From: Blastocladiella britannica
Lineage: Eukaryota > Blastocladiomycota > Blastocladiomycetes > Blastocladiales > Blastocladiaceae
DNA length: 13,862 bases
Assembly (NCBI GenBank): GCA_025349905.2
Contig: MU625023.1
Coordinates: 1 to 13,862, forward strand
Direction of reading: 5' to 3'
Positions within the stretch are counted from its first letter, which is position 1. The number at the start of each line of letters is the position of its first letter. This document shows, one piece after another, positions 1-8,211 of this stretch. The translations under genes were made by a program, and so were the position numbers. The notes beneath the pieces were generated by a model. It did no database searches. It saw nothing but the letters and a program-made list of their open reading frames with translations, and was not told where the DNA came from.

Positions 1-1189
1 GACGCGGTGCCCGTGGTCGGGTACAGCGAGATGCTGGGCTCCGAGACGTAGTTGAGTCCCGACACGCCCTTGATGATGTTGTGGATCTGGGTCCCGATGT
101 CAATGTACTGCTTGTCGTGCACGGGCAGCACCTTGGTGTCTCCCCAGGGGCGCAAGATCAGCTGCGAGAACGTGTGGAAGTCGATGGCGGCGGTCACGCG
201 GTCCAGCGACTTGTAGTACGCCGACAGCACTTTGGTCTCGGGCTCGGACTCGGCGCTCGGGCCACGGTACGTCTCGTCGTCGGTGTTGTCGGACGCGCCC
301 CCCGACCCGGACCAGTGGTACGCGTAGTTGCGGTTCAAGTCGACGCCGAACGTGCCGTCGCCGTTGTCGCGGCGGTTCTTGCGCCACAGCCGGTCCCCGC
401 CGCTCGCCCACGTGTACGCGTACCCGTCCGGGTTGGACAGGGGCACGACGTGAATGTCGAACGCGTCGAGCACCGCCTTGGTGGATGCGTCGGTGGCCGT
501 CAGCAGCTGGTACACAATGTACTGGACCGTCGACGACGCGGCCCACTCGCGCGCGTGCAGCGACCCCTGGATGTAGATCTGCGGCTTGTTGGCCGACGAC
601 GGAGTCCCGAGCTTGAGGGCCGAGATGTCGGTGCCCTGCAGCGACTTGCCGATCGACGGGATCCACGTGCACTTGCCCGAGCCCGCGGTGGAGCAAATGC
701 CCGACAGGAACGTCTTGATGTCGGCGTACTGGTGGTAGCTGTTGAAGTACGACTTGTCGAGGGGGACGCCCGCTGCCGAGGCGTGGGCGGTGGAGCGCTG
801 GGCACGCTCCTCGTCAATCAGCTTCTGCAGGTCGGGCACAATCACCGACGACTGCACGGGCCCGCCGGCGGCGGCCTCGATCTTGGTCAAGCCCACCTCG
901 GGCGAGACGTGCAGATCAATAAAGTTCTCGCCGCGGCCCCACGCGTCCAATCCCGCGGTGGAGATGGACGCAATCAGCTGGTCAGAGGGGTTGGTGATGC
1001 GCACCACTTGGTGTCCTATTTGGATTTGATTTATTTGGTGTGATTTAGATCATGTTTGGATCAGCTGACAGATTCGGATCATGTACCAGTGTACTTGCCG
1101 CCAGGAGCAGCAGACGGCAGGGCCGAGAGCATCGTGGCCTGGGCCATCAGCAGAGCGGCCAGGAGCAGAGTGGAGATCTTGCGAGCCAT
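1..1189 (-). CDS. Secreted zinc carboxypeptidase, peptidase family M14 (C-terminus beyond window)
   Basis: Exons 1189-1087 and 1015-1, with a 71-bp intron (1016-1086, GTACAT..TAG) giving 372 codons before the window edge. Residues 1-24 form a signal peptide (MARKISTLLLAALLMAQ). Residues 35-115 resemble the M14 activation propeptide. The catalytic domain shows HAREW (zinc ligands H188 and E191), the arginine-rich RKNRR near 247, GVDLNRNY near 258-265 (the substrate-carboxylate Asn-Arg pair), and DFHTFSQ with the third zinc ligand H315. Y366 sits where Tyr248 of bovine carboxypeptidase A lies. The general-base Glu and the specificity-pocket residue lie beyond the edge, so A-type or B-type preference cannot be read. 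The family removes C-terminal residues from peptides after propeptide cleavage, here probably outside the cell. The ATG is set by the signal peptide. Family call is firm. Confidence 0.95.
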
Positions 1190-1689
1190 TTAATTTTGTC
1201 GTCTAAGGTCTTTGTTTGGTAGAGCAAGTGAGGTGAAAATGAGACAAGTTCACTTGGGTGTGCGAGCAAGCGATCAAGTTTTTTTCGGTGAGGGGACCTT
1301 GGCCCCTCTTTATCCCCTCGCCCGCACTCAGGCACGCGAAACCCAAGCGAAAAGCGCAGCGAAAGTTGGTGCGCGCCATGGTGCCCTCGAATGGCACGAT
1401 CCCCCAAATTTACGCTATTCACGAAATATTGATAGTCAGACGAGAAAAGAAGTCAGAAAAAGAAAAACTCGTCAAGAAATATGCGGCCTGATCGCAGCGC
1501 CACACTTTTCTGCAATCCAAAACAAGTCACATCGCTTTTTTCCGAGCATAAAAAGCGCAAATACTTGGCACCACGACGGCATGATATTATTGAATAGAGA
1601 TAACTCTGTGTATTATCGACGAAAGAAACACACTTCGCTCCTACTCGTCGACTCACTCATGTCCCAAAGAAAATATAAACAACCACAGA
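1190..1689. promoter_or_regulatory. Intergenic region: carboxypeptidase upstream region and 3' flank of the LanC-like gene
   Basis: This 500-bp gap holds no convincing gene; the short ORFs in it show no family similarity. It must contain the promoter of the minus-strand carboxypeptidase and the 3' UTR of the LanC-like gene. A cluster of AGGGG/CCCCT pentamers at about 1291-1320 resembles yeast stress-response elements. The half next to the LanC-like gene is distinctly AT-richer than the flanking coding DNA. The regulatory reading is inference only. Confidence 0.5.
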
Positions 1690-3435
1690 TCAGCGACGGT
1701 GGTGGTGCGTCCCCGGTACGCCTACGATCCCGGCGGCGCCAAACTCATGTCCGTGCGCCGCGCCCACCACCTCGTCATTGACGCCCGGCATCCCGATCCA
1801 CGGCCGCGAGGCACCCTCACTGGTCCCCGTCGCCGACGCCCCTCCGGAGGAATGGTGCGCAATGTACTTGTCGACCGCGACCAAGTCCGTCAACAGCCAC
1901 GCGAGCCCGCCGAACCCTTCCCACACCGACAAAGGGTGCGCGGTGGTTCCGTCGTGCCAGTTGGCCGCGATGATGGCGAACGCGCACGCGCGCTGGTACC
2001 AGACGGCGTTGCCCGTGGCCGACCACAGGCCCAAGAACAAGTACGCGTTGCCGGCCACCCCGTGGCACAGGCCAACGTGTTTGCGCACGATCCCCCGCTG
2101 CCAGGCGAGTTCCCCACAGGCGGTGGCCCGAGCAAGGCACCCGTTCTCGTGGCCCGCGGCGGCGGCGGCCATCGACCGTTCGGTGCCGAATGCGCGCCAG
2201 GCGGCTAGCCACATGAGACCGAGTCCGACCACGCCGTGGCACTGTTCATCGTCTTGGGTGATCGGTACCTTGAAAAAAAAAATGAAAGTAAGAAAACGTA
2301 CCCACTGCACAACCACCTCCTCGTCCGCGGGTCCGCGCGTCCCGTACACCAACTCGATGTCTCCGCCTTGAAGCACATTCATCTTGACTGGGAACCCGTC
2401 AAGGCTGGCCATGAACTCGATGGCCGCGCGAATCTCGTCGCGGTACGGCGCAATGACGGTCGCGGGCAACCCCATCAGTGTCGTGAGGATCCCCGCCATG
2501 CCATGCGCCGCACCCAAGTACACGTGTCCGCGGCACTGCCAGACAACGGGGGTCCGGTTCGAGATCCCGAGCGCGGTAGCAGTGCGCCGCCCATCGACCA
2601 TGATCGCCTCGACCACCGACGGCAACATAGCCGCGGCCGCGGCGCTCGGCGCGTCGGTCATGTTCCTCCCGATTTCCGAGGCCGCCAGCATCGCCAGCGC
2701 TTTCGCGAGTCCCGCGCGACCGTATATGACGTCGCTCGACGTGTCGGCATCGAACGCGCGCTGCTGCGCGTCGGCCAGCGCCGCGCTCGCCAGATCGGCC
2801 GCCTGGTCGCCGTACCCGCGGTGCTGCGCAATCAGGGACGCCGTCACGAGCGTACCGAGCGGAGACGCAATCAGGCCCACCCCGTTACCGCTGCTGGTCG
2901 AAGAACCGGTGGTTTCAACGGACGTGCTATGGATCGTTGGGGTAATATGCTCAATCAAGTCGGCGGCGACCGATAACGGCGACCGTCCACCGGCGAGCTG
3001 CGCGCCCGGATCGGCCGCGTGCAGCTTGTACAGCAGGAACGCGACGCCCGCGGGGCCGGCGTACAGGTCCGGCATTAAGGCCGTGGGCGGAGACCCCACT
3101 GCGAACTGGTGGTCGTCGTGCGAGTCGGACGCGGCCCGGGTCACCGCGGCCGCCGCCGCCGCCGTAACCGCTTCCAGCGTGGTGGCCAGCAAGTTTGGCC
3201 CGGTGGATCCCGGTGAAAGGGTCGCCACGCGCGCGGCCGCCGGCATCAGTTCGGGGGCCGTGGCGGGGGTGTGCATCACCAAGTCCAGGGTCAGGGCCGT
3301 CACGGCTTCGGCACAGTGCGGCGCGGACGTGAACGGGTTGGCTCGGTACCGCGAGCCCTTGTGCGGAACCACCATGGTCGCAGCATCGCGGCCGGCTACG
3401 TGCGCGTAGTGGACCGCGCGCTCGGTCGCGGGCAT
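1690..3435 (-). CDS. LanC-like protein (LANCL family, eukaryotic lanthionine synthetase C-like)
   Basis: Exons 3435-2302 and 2241-1690, with a 60-bp intron (2242-2301, GTACGT..CAG); 561 residues after splicing. The N-terminus has the family's RYRANPF signature (29-35). The repeated glycine motifs of the alpha/alpha toroid follow: DLYAGPAGVAFLLYKL (123-138), YGRAGLAKAL (238-247), LGAAHGMAGI (307-316), CHGVVGLG (379-386), GLCHGVAGN (435-443) and WEGFGGLAWLLTDL (485-498). The zinc ligands C379, C437 and H438 are all present. Human LANCL proteins bind glutathione and add it to dehydroamino acids in damaged proteins; that role is plausible here but inferred. The protein is longer than the usual 400-450 residues, with Ala/Ser-rich stretches and a low-complexity tail. 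It is divergent from the NAD kinase gene. The intron was placed so that the conserved W-CHG join is restored. Confidence 0.93.
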   Translation of the reverse strand: MPATERAVHYAHVAGRDAATMVVPHKGSRYRANPFTSAPHCAEAVTALTLDLVMHTPATAPELMPAAARVATLSPGSTGPNLLATTLEAVTAAAAAAVTRAASDSHDDHQFAVGSPPTALMPDLYAGPAGVAFLLYKLHAADPGAQLAGGRSPLSVAADLIEHITPTIHSTSVETTGSSTSSGNGVGLIASPLGTLVTASLIAQHRGYGDQAADLASAALADAQQRAFDADTSSDVIYGRAGLAKALAMLAASEIGRNMTDAPSAAAAAMLPSVVEAIMVDGRRTATALGISNRTPVVWQCRGHVYLGAAHGMAGILTTLMGLPATVIAPYRDEIRAAIEFMASLDGFPVKMNVLQGGDIELVYGTRGPADEEVVVQWVRFLTFIFFFKVPITQDDEQCHGVVGLGLMWLAAWRAFGTERSMAAAAAGHENGCLARATACGELAWQRGIVRKHVGLCHGVAGNAYLFLGLWSATGNAVWYQRACAFAIIAANWHDGTTAHPLSVWEGFGGLAWLLTDLVAVDKYIAHHSSGGASATGTSEGASRPWIGMPGVNDEVVGAAHGHEFGAAGIVGVPGTHHHRR

Positions 3436-3887
3436 GTCGGCGGAGGTGGTGCGGGCGCGGCCGGTAGTGTCTTTTTTGAGGTTTTTTGTTAGTGAGGGTT
3501 TATTGGATCAGGTTCATTGGAGAGAAAGTGCGTACCCAAGGAGTGCGGAGCCGTGGGTTGGGTCGCAAGCATGGTGGTGGATCAGAGGTGTTATTGTTGG
3601 ATGTGAGATGTGGAACGGAATGAAATGAATGAATGAATGGGTCTCTGTGCTCGATCCACGAATGGAGAGAGGCGGCGGCCGTCGCTTTTGAATGCCGAGC
3701 CGGGACTGCTTGAGCGTACTTGGTGGGAGCGCACGCACTGGAACCGGGGAACAAGCCAACCTTGTTTGCGGCAGAGTTCAGGACTTCTCTTCCCCATTTA
3801 AACTGGCCACGCTGTGACTGCTCATTCCACTCATATTCTTGGACAGGCGAAAGGTTAATACAGAGGCGCCGCCACTATTTGAATACC
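3436..3887. promoter_or_regulatory. Divergent promoter region, LanC-like gene / NAD kinase
   Basis: These 452 bp separate the start codons of two divergent genes, so they must contain both promoters. Several short ORFs are present, but none resembles a known protein. A short tandem run of the tetranucleotide GAAT lies at about 3617-3639. A frame extending the kinase upstream to 3720 contains no ATG (its first codon there is TTG), so it belongs to the leader rather than the protein. No clear TATA box was found. Confidence 0.55.
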
Positions 3888-5286
3888 ATGAATGGACGAC
3901 GCGTTATGGCCGCTCCCTTTCGCCGGCAGCTGTTATGCAGAAACTATACATCGCAAACACTGGTCATCCGCCCGCACCCACGCGTCCTGATCGTGCGCAA
4001 GCCAGGGGACCCAACCACACTCCGAGCCGCGCTCAAGGTCGCGCAATGGCTGACCACGCACTGTCCGACCGCGTCGCTGGTCGTCGAACAACATCAACCA
4101 ACAGTATCCAATCCGCCCGATCGCCACCTCCTGGAATCGGCCGGCGCGGTGGTGGCCGAGACAAGGGCCGAAATCACGCGTCAACCGGCCGGACACTTTG
4201 ATCTAGTGGTGGCGCTGGGTGGCGACGGGACGCTGCTGCACGTGTCGTCGCTGTTCCCGCGCGCCGTCCCGCCCGTTGCGTCGTTCTCGCTTGGGACATT
4301 GAATTTCTTGCCGCCATTTCGTACGCTCTCCAATTTGGTTTGGTTTGATTGAAGGGAAGTCGCTTTCTCACTCGCCTGGTCCCTTAAAAAAAAAAAAAAA
4401 AGAATTTGCCGAATTTGAGCGCGTCCTGCACCGCGTCCTACTCGCGGGAACCCCAACCCCGCTCGCGCACCGTGACCGACTGGTCTGCCACGTCGTCCGC
4501 GGTGTCGGATCCCCACCCGTCCCACACACGCCAACCTCACTGCCGCTACTGGCCCGTATCACCCGCGACGCCGCGCAAGCCGCGCGGTTCACGGTCATGA
4601 ACGAAGTGCTGGTGCACCGCGGATCGGTCGTCGGCGGGCTTCGCGCGATCGAGTGCGCGGTCGACGGCCAAGTGGTCACCAATGCGGTCGTGGACGGGTA
4701 CCTCATCATTTTGTTTTTCCTGCTGCGTTTGACTCAAAGAACTCACAAACGCGGAACAGATTGATTATTGCCACCGCCACCGGAAGTACCGCGTACAACT
4801 TATCCGCGGGCGGGCCGATCGTGCACCCGTCGGTGCCCGGGATTTTGCTCACGCCCGTGTGCCCGATGTCGTTATCGTTCCGCCCGGCCATGTTCCCGCT
4901 GGCTTCCGTTTTGTCGTTACGTCCCGCACCGATTCCATCGTCCACCTCCTCTTCCTCCTCGGATCAAAAGGGTGAGGAAGAAGAGGGATTGGAGCTGGTG
5001 ATTGACGGGAAAGGACTTGGGAAGTTGGCGGGGGGCGGGCACGATGTGGTTCATGTACGTATTTACCAATTTTCTATGATCGTTCGATCCAAAACAGACA
5101 ACAAAAACATCAAAGATCCACGGCGGCGCCGACCCAGTGCCATATATTCCGCGGTCGGCCGTGTTTTCCCACGACTCGCCCGAGGGCGCCGCCGATGGGT
5201 GGATCGCCAACATCAACCACCGGTTGCGATGGAACACGGCGTTCAAGGACCCGAATCGAAAGTGGGGTAGTCAAGACGATGAATAA
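3888..5286 (+). CDS. NAD(H) kinase, probably mitochondrial (Pos5-like)
   Basis: Four exons: 3888-4320, 4403-4697, 4760-5054 and 5116-5286; introns 82, 62 and 61 bp; 397 residues, close to yeast Pos5 (414). The start has an A at -3 and opens a basic, hydroxylated presequence without acids ([16 protein letters not shown]), typical of mitochondrial import. The diagnostic ATP-NAD kinase motif GGDGTLLH is at 111-118, followed by [10 protein letters not shown], then [28 protein letters not shown] restores the NAD-binding signature across the second splice join. The C-terminal strand region PVPYIP and a final [13 protein letters not shown] match the family end. A Ser-rich then Glu-rich insertion interrupts the beta domain late in exon 3. 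The enzyme phosphorylates NAD+ or NADH to supply NADPH. Location and NADH preference are inferred from the presequence. Confidence 0.93.
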
Positions 5287-5287
5287 A
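5282..5287 (+). terminator. Candidate AATAAA polyadenylation signal overlapping the NAD kinase stop codon
   Basis: An AATAAA hexamer spans the TAA stop of the kinase gene and is followed by more A residues. If used, the 3' UTR would be very short, which suits the 139-bp convergent gap to the methyltransferase gene. A run of 13 T at 5366-5378 lies in the same gap. The role is inferred from the motif alone. Confidence 0.35.
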
Positions 5288-5425
5288 AAAATGAGATCCA
5301 CTTTAGACCTGTGATATGAACGTCTTCCTCGCGGTGTGTGTTATGACTCGACGCCAAGCACCCAATTTTTTTTTTTTTCACTTCTGGGAAAACGGAAGAA
5401 CACGAGAGAGATATGTATTGAAGGA

Positions 5426-6724
5426 TTAGCGTTTCTGGAACGCAAACGTCGTGTACAGACCCGCGGCCTCCCACTCGGGCGCCGATAGCGCCGGGGACGC
5501 GGCCGTGACGACCTTCATGCGCACTAGCAGCTCGCGGAACGGGCCGTCGGCGTTCTGGTGGTAGAACCGCTGGAAGTTGGTGTGCTCGACTTGGGCCAGG
5601 CCGTACTCGGATGCCAGCCTATCCAATTTTTCACGAGTTGAGATGAAAAGTAAAATAAGAGAAAATTTAGAACCGTACTGTTGAAAGGATGGCCAATGGA
5701 CCAGAAACTCGGGACAGTCGTCAATGGCGTCCACGAGCTTGAACGTGTACTGGTGGCCGTACACCGGGTACGTCTCGCGCTGCTCGAACGCCACAGTATA
5801 AATCGGGTTGCCAAACGACAAGCCGTCGGAAGCGCGGAGTTTTCGTCTATATCATTTCATTTCAGTATATTGAGACCAGTCACAATAGAATGGGCAACAT
5901 ACACGAGCAAATTGGCATCGGGAATAGTTCCGAAAAAGTACCCGCCCGACGCCAGTTTCGACGACACGTTCTCGAGCATTTGCCGCACCTGCCGCTCGGT
6001 CTGGAACGCGTAGTGCGCGCAGAACTGCATCGAAACCGCGTTGACGTGAAAGTGCGGGGATTGTGGGAGGTGGGGGAGGATGGATTCCTTTTCGTTATAA
6101 TATGGTTTGAGTCCAAGTACACGGAGGGGATAATGAAAGACGTACATTGTAGCAGTCCAGGGTGATGAACGTGGCCATGAAACTGGGCCGCGATCGCATC
6201 GACTGGTACCGGTCGCGTGCCTGCTCGATCGAGACGTTGGCCACATCTACTTCATATCTTTCAATGCCAATTCCTCACAAAATACAATAAAGTAGATTTG
6301 TACCAAAGGCAAACAGCTCGCCAATCCGCGCCTTGTCGTATTTCTGCAAATCCCCACCTTTGCCCACACCCATATCCAGCACCACGTCTCCACGGCGCAA
6401 GTACCGGTTCATGAGCACCGCCTTGATCCAGTTGTTGAAGCACCGTAAATGAAAGATGGGCGACTCGGCCCGTTCTAGGACCGTGTTGGACGGCCGCTCG
6501 TTGTAGTGGGCGGCAACGACTTGGACGGCGACTCGGGTCGGGTCATCTCGATGTTCTTTGGGTGTTGTTTCTGGGTCCAGTAGTCCACCAGCATGTGGAG
6601 ATTCAGTTGATGCTGAGGCAGCAGCAAAGTATTTGCGGGCCGGGAGCAAGAACAGGTCCGAGGGCGATGGCTCGCGCGGGCGCTTGAGATTGGCGGTGTG
6701 GTCGGCAGTGGATGGGAATTCCAT
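5426..6724 (-). CDS. ABD1: mRNA cap guanine-N7 methyltransferase (Abd1/RNMT family)
   Basis: Five exons: 6724-6304, 6246-6146, 6087-5903, 5846-5679 and 5618-5426; introns 57, 58, 56 and 60 bp; 355 residues. After a short disordered N-terminus with a basic KRPREP patch (14-19) comes HYNER (73-77), SPIFHLRCFNNWIK (88-101), then the S-adenosylmethionine loop DMGVGKGGDL (117-126) and FDVANVSIEQARDRY across the first splice join. QFCAHYAF (195-202) matches the conserved cap-binding and catalytic segment, and SGGYFFGTIPD, SFGNPIYTV, PEFLVHWPSFQ and LASEYGL follow in family order. The enzyme methylates N7 of the cap guanine on nascent mRNA in the nucleus. The loop has Val where most members have Cys (GCGKGGD). 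Each intron is confirmed by restored family motifs. The gene is divergent from eIF3f. Confidence 0.94.
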
Positions 6725-6845
6725 TCTTTTTTCGTTTGTTCAAGACTGAGCGAGGTTGGTTTGACTTACAAAGAGAAGACCGCTCAATGAACGCGACACG
6801 CCAACGTGACCTCCTTCGAAGTCCATCAACAAACGCATAATCATC
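6725..6845. promoter_or_regulatory. 121-bp bidirectional promoter, cap methyltransferase / eIF3f
   Basis: The two start codons point away from each other with only 121 bp between them, so both 5' UTRs and core promoters must share this space. It contains a T-rich stretch next to the methyltransferase start and no obvious TATA box. Shared regulation of the two mRNA-translation genes is inference. Confidence 0.6.
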
Positions 6846-7942
6846 ATGTCGACCCTGCCCCTGCTGACCCTCGGCGCCCTCGGGACCGCCGTGCCCGCTC
6901 CCACCGCACCAGCTGGCCCCGTTGCGGCGACCGCCACCACGACCACCGCCGTCTCCCCGACCCCGTCCGCCCGCCTGCACCTGGTGGCCGCGCTAGCGAT
7001 CCTGGACCACTGGGCGCACCGCAACGAGGACTGCGAGCGTGTAGTGGGCGCGCTGGTCGGCACGCGTTCGACCGACGGGTCCGGGCTGGAGATCGCTGAC
7101 GCGTTCCCACTGGTGCTGCTGGACGACGACGAGTCCGTGGACGTGGACTTTGCAGCCACCATGGCGCAGCTGCGTCGCCGAACCAACGCCAAAGAACAGG
7201 TGCTCGGGTGGTACGCGACGGGCCGGAGCTTGGACCCCAAGTTTGCGACGGGCTTGCACGAGTGGATTGACGCCAACTTGGTTGCGTCTGCTACCACTAC
7301 CACGGCGGCACCGACGACGGGCACGCACGCTATTCACTTGGTCGTCGACACGTCGCTCGAGACCGACGACGTGGCCGTGCAGGCGTTTGTGGGCGTTCCC
7401 GTCGCGTCGCTCGCGGACGACGGCAATGCCGGCCGGTTGTTTGTGCCCATGCCGGTCGCCGTGGCTCCGGCGCCGTACGAGCTGACGGCTTGTATGTTCC
7501 TCTGTTTTTTTTTTATTATTTTCTCAGCATTTATCAACTCACACACACCGTTTATAAAGTGGAATGCATCGCCACCGCCGCCCTCCCCATCAACGACAAC
7601 CTGGCCCGCATTGTTCCCCGGGTCGAGATCCCGCAAGCCCACGGCCGCGTCGCCAAGCTCGATGCGCTGCTGGACGCGTGCTCGTCGCTGGTGCACGACA
7701 CGCTCGAGGACTTGCAGGGCGCCAACGGCGAGGTCACCGTCGCCAAAGCGTTGGCCCTCAACACGCTGGGCCACCGACTGCGGGCTACCATTGCCTCACG
7801 CACGTTGGCGTCGGACCGGGCCGCCGGCGACGCGGAAGTGCGCGACTTGAAGACGGTCATTGAGCTCGCGCAGCTCGCCAAGAAGCAGATGAGTGTGGGC
7901 GAGCTGATTGTCTACGGGTCGGCGATTGCGCTGTCGCACTGA
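6846..7942 (+). CDS. Eukaryotic translation initiation factor 3 subunit F (MPN domain)
   Basis: Exons 6846-7491 and 7560-7942, with a 68-bp intron (GTATGT..AAG containing a T run); 342 residues. A low-complexity Ala/Pro/Thr N-terminus (1-40) precedes an MPN domain: LHLVAALAILDHWAHRN (44-60), ERVVGALVGT (64-73), VLGWYATG (119-126), HEWI (138-141) and HLVVDTSL (164-171). GWYATG and H-L-x-VDTSL are hallmarks of eIF3f rather than its relatives Rpn8 and Csn6. The metal-binding JAMM residues are absent, as expected for a non-catalytic member. Exon 2 supplies the helical C-terminus that joins the PCI/MPN core of eIF3. The protein acts in the cytoplasm in 43S assembly on mRNA. The DNA is GC-rich like its neighbours. 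Confidence 0.9.
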
Positions 7943-8211
7943 TTTTGATTTTTACTTTGGTTTATAAATTCTTGGTTTTTCCTGTTGACGCGTCCTTTTT
8001 TTCGATGAACTTCACCACTCATGCGAGATGGCTGTACGCCAGGGTGGGAGTGGTTCCAAAATACGTAATGTTACATTGGTGTCACTGCTTGGTACTATCA
8101 AGCGACAACGAGGCAAGGATCTCCCATAAGACGGTCGAGAGCCCTTGATCTTGTGGAGGTTTTGTTGTCTCGTTGGTTGCCAAAAGGCATCTCTTTTAAG
8201 ACCAAAACAAC
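7943..8211. other. Intergenic region after eIF3f
   Basis: The first part is AT-rich and likely holds the eIF3f 3' UTR and cleavage site, though no AATAAA was seen. A short ORF reads through it without similarity to anything recognised. The end of the region, CTCAG before 8212, could be a 3' splice site for an exon of the following F-box-like locus; no matching upstream exon was identified. Confidence 0.4.

Noticed and set aside
81..1043. A 320-codon plus-strand open frame
   Set aside because: It is antisense to the M14 carboxypeptidase, whose minus-strand frame carries every catalytic motif; GC-rich codon use keeps the other strand open.
2384..3409. A 341-codon plus-strand open frame
   Set aside because: It is the complement of the LanC-like gene and shows no family motif.
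3617..3639. GAAT tandem run as a functional repeat
   Set aside because: It is only about four units long; simple slippage in a promoter explains it.
3720..3887. N-terminal extension of the NAD kinase upstream of 3888
   Set aside because: The extended frame has no ATG (it opens at TTG) and would bury a good mitochondrial presequence.
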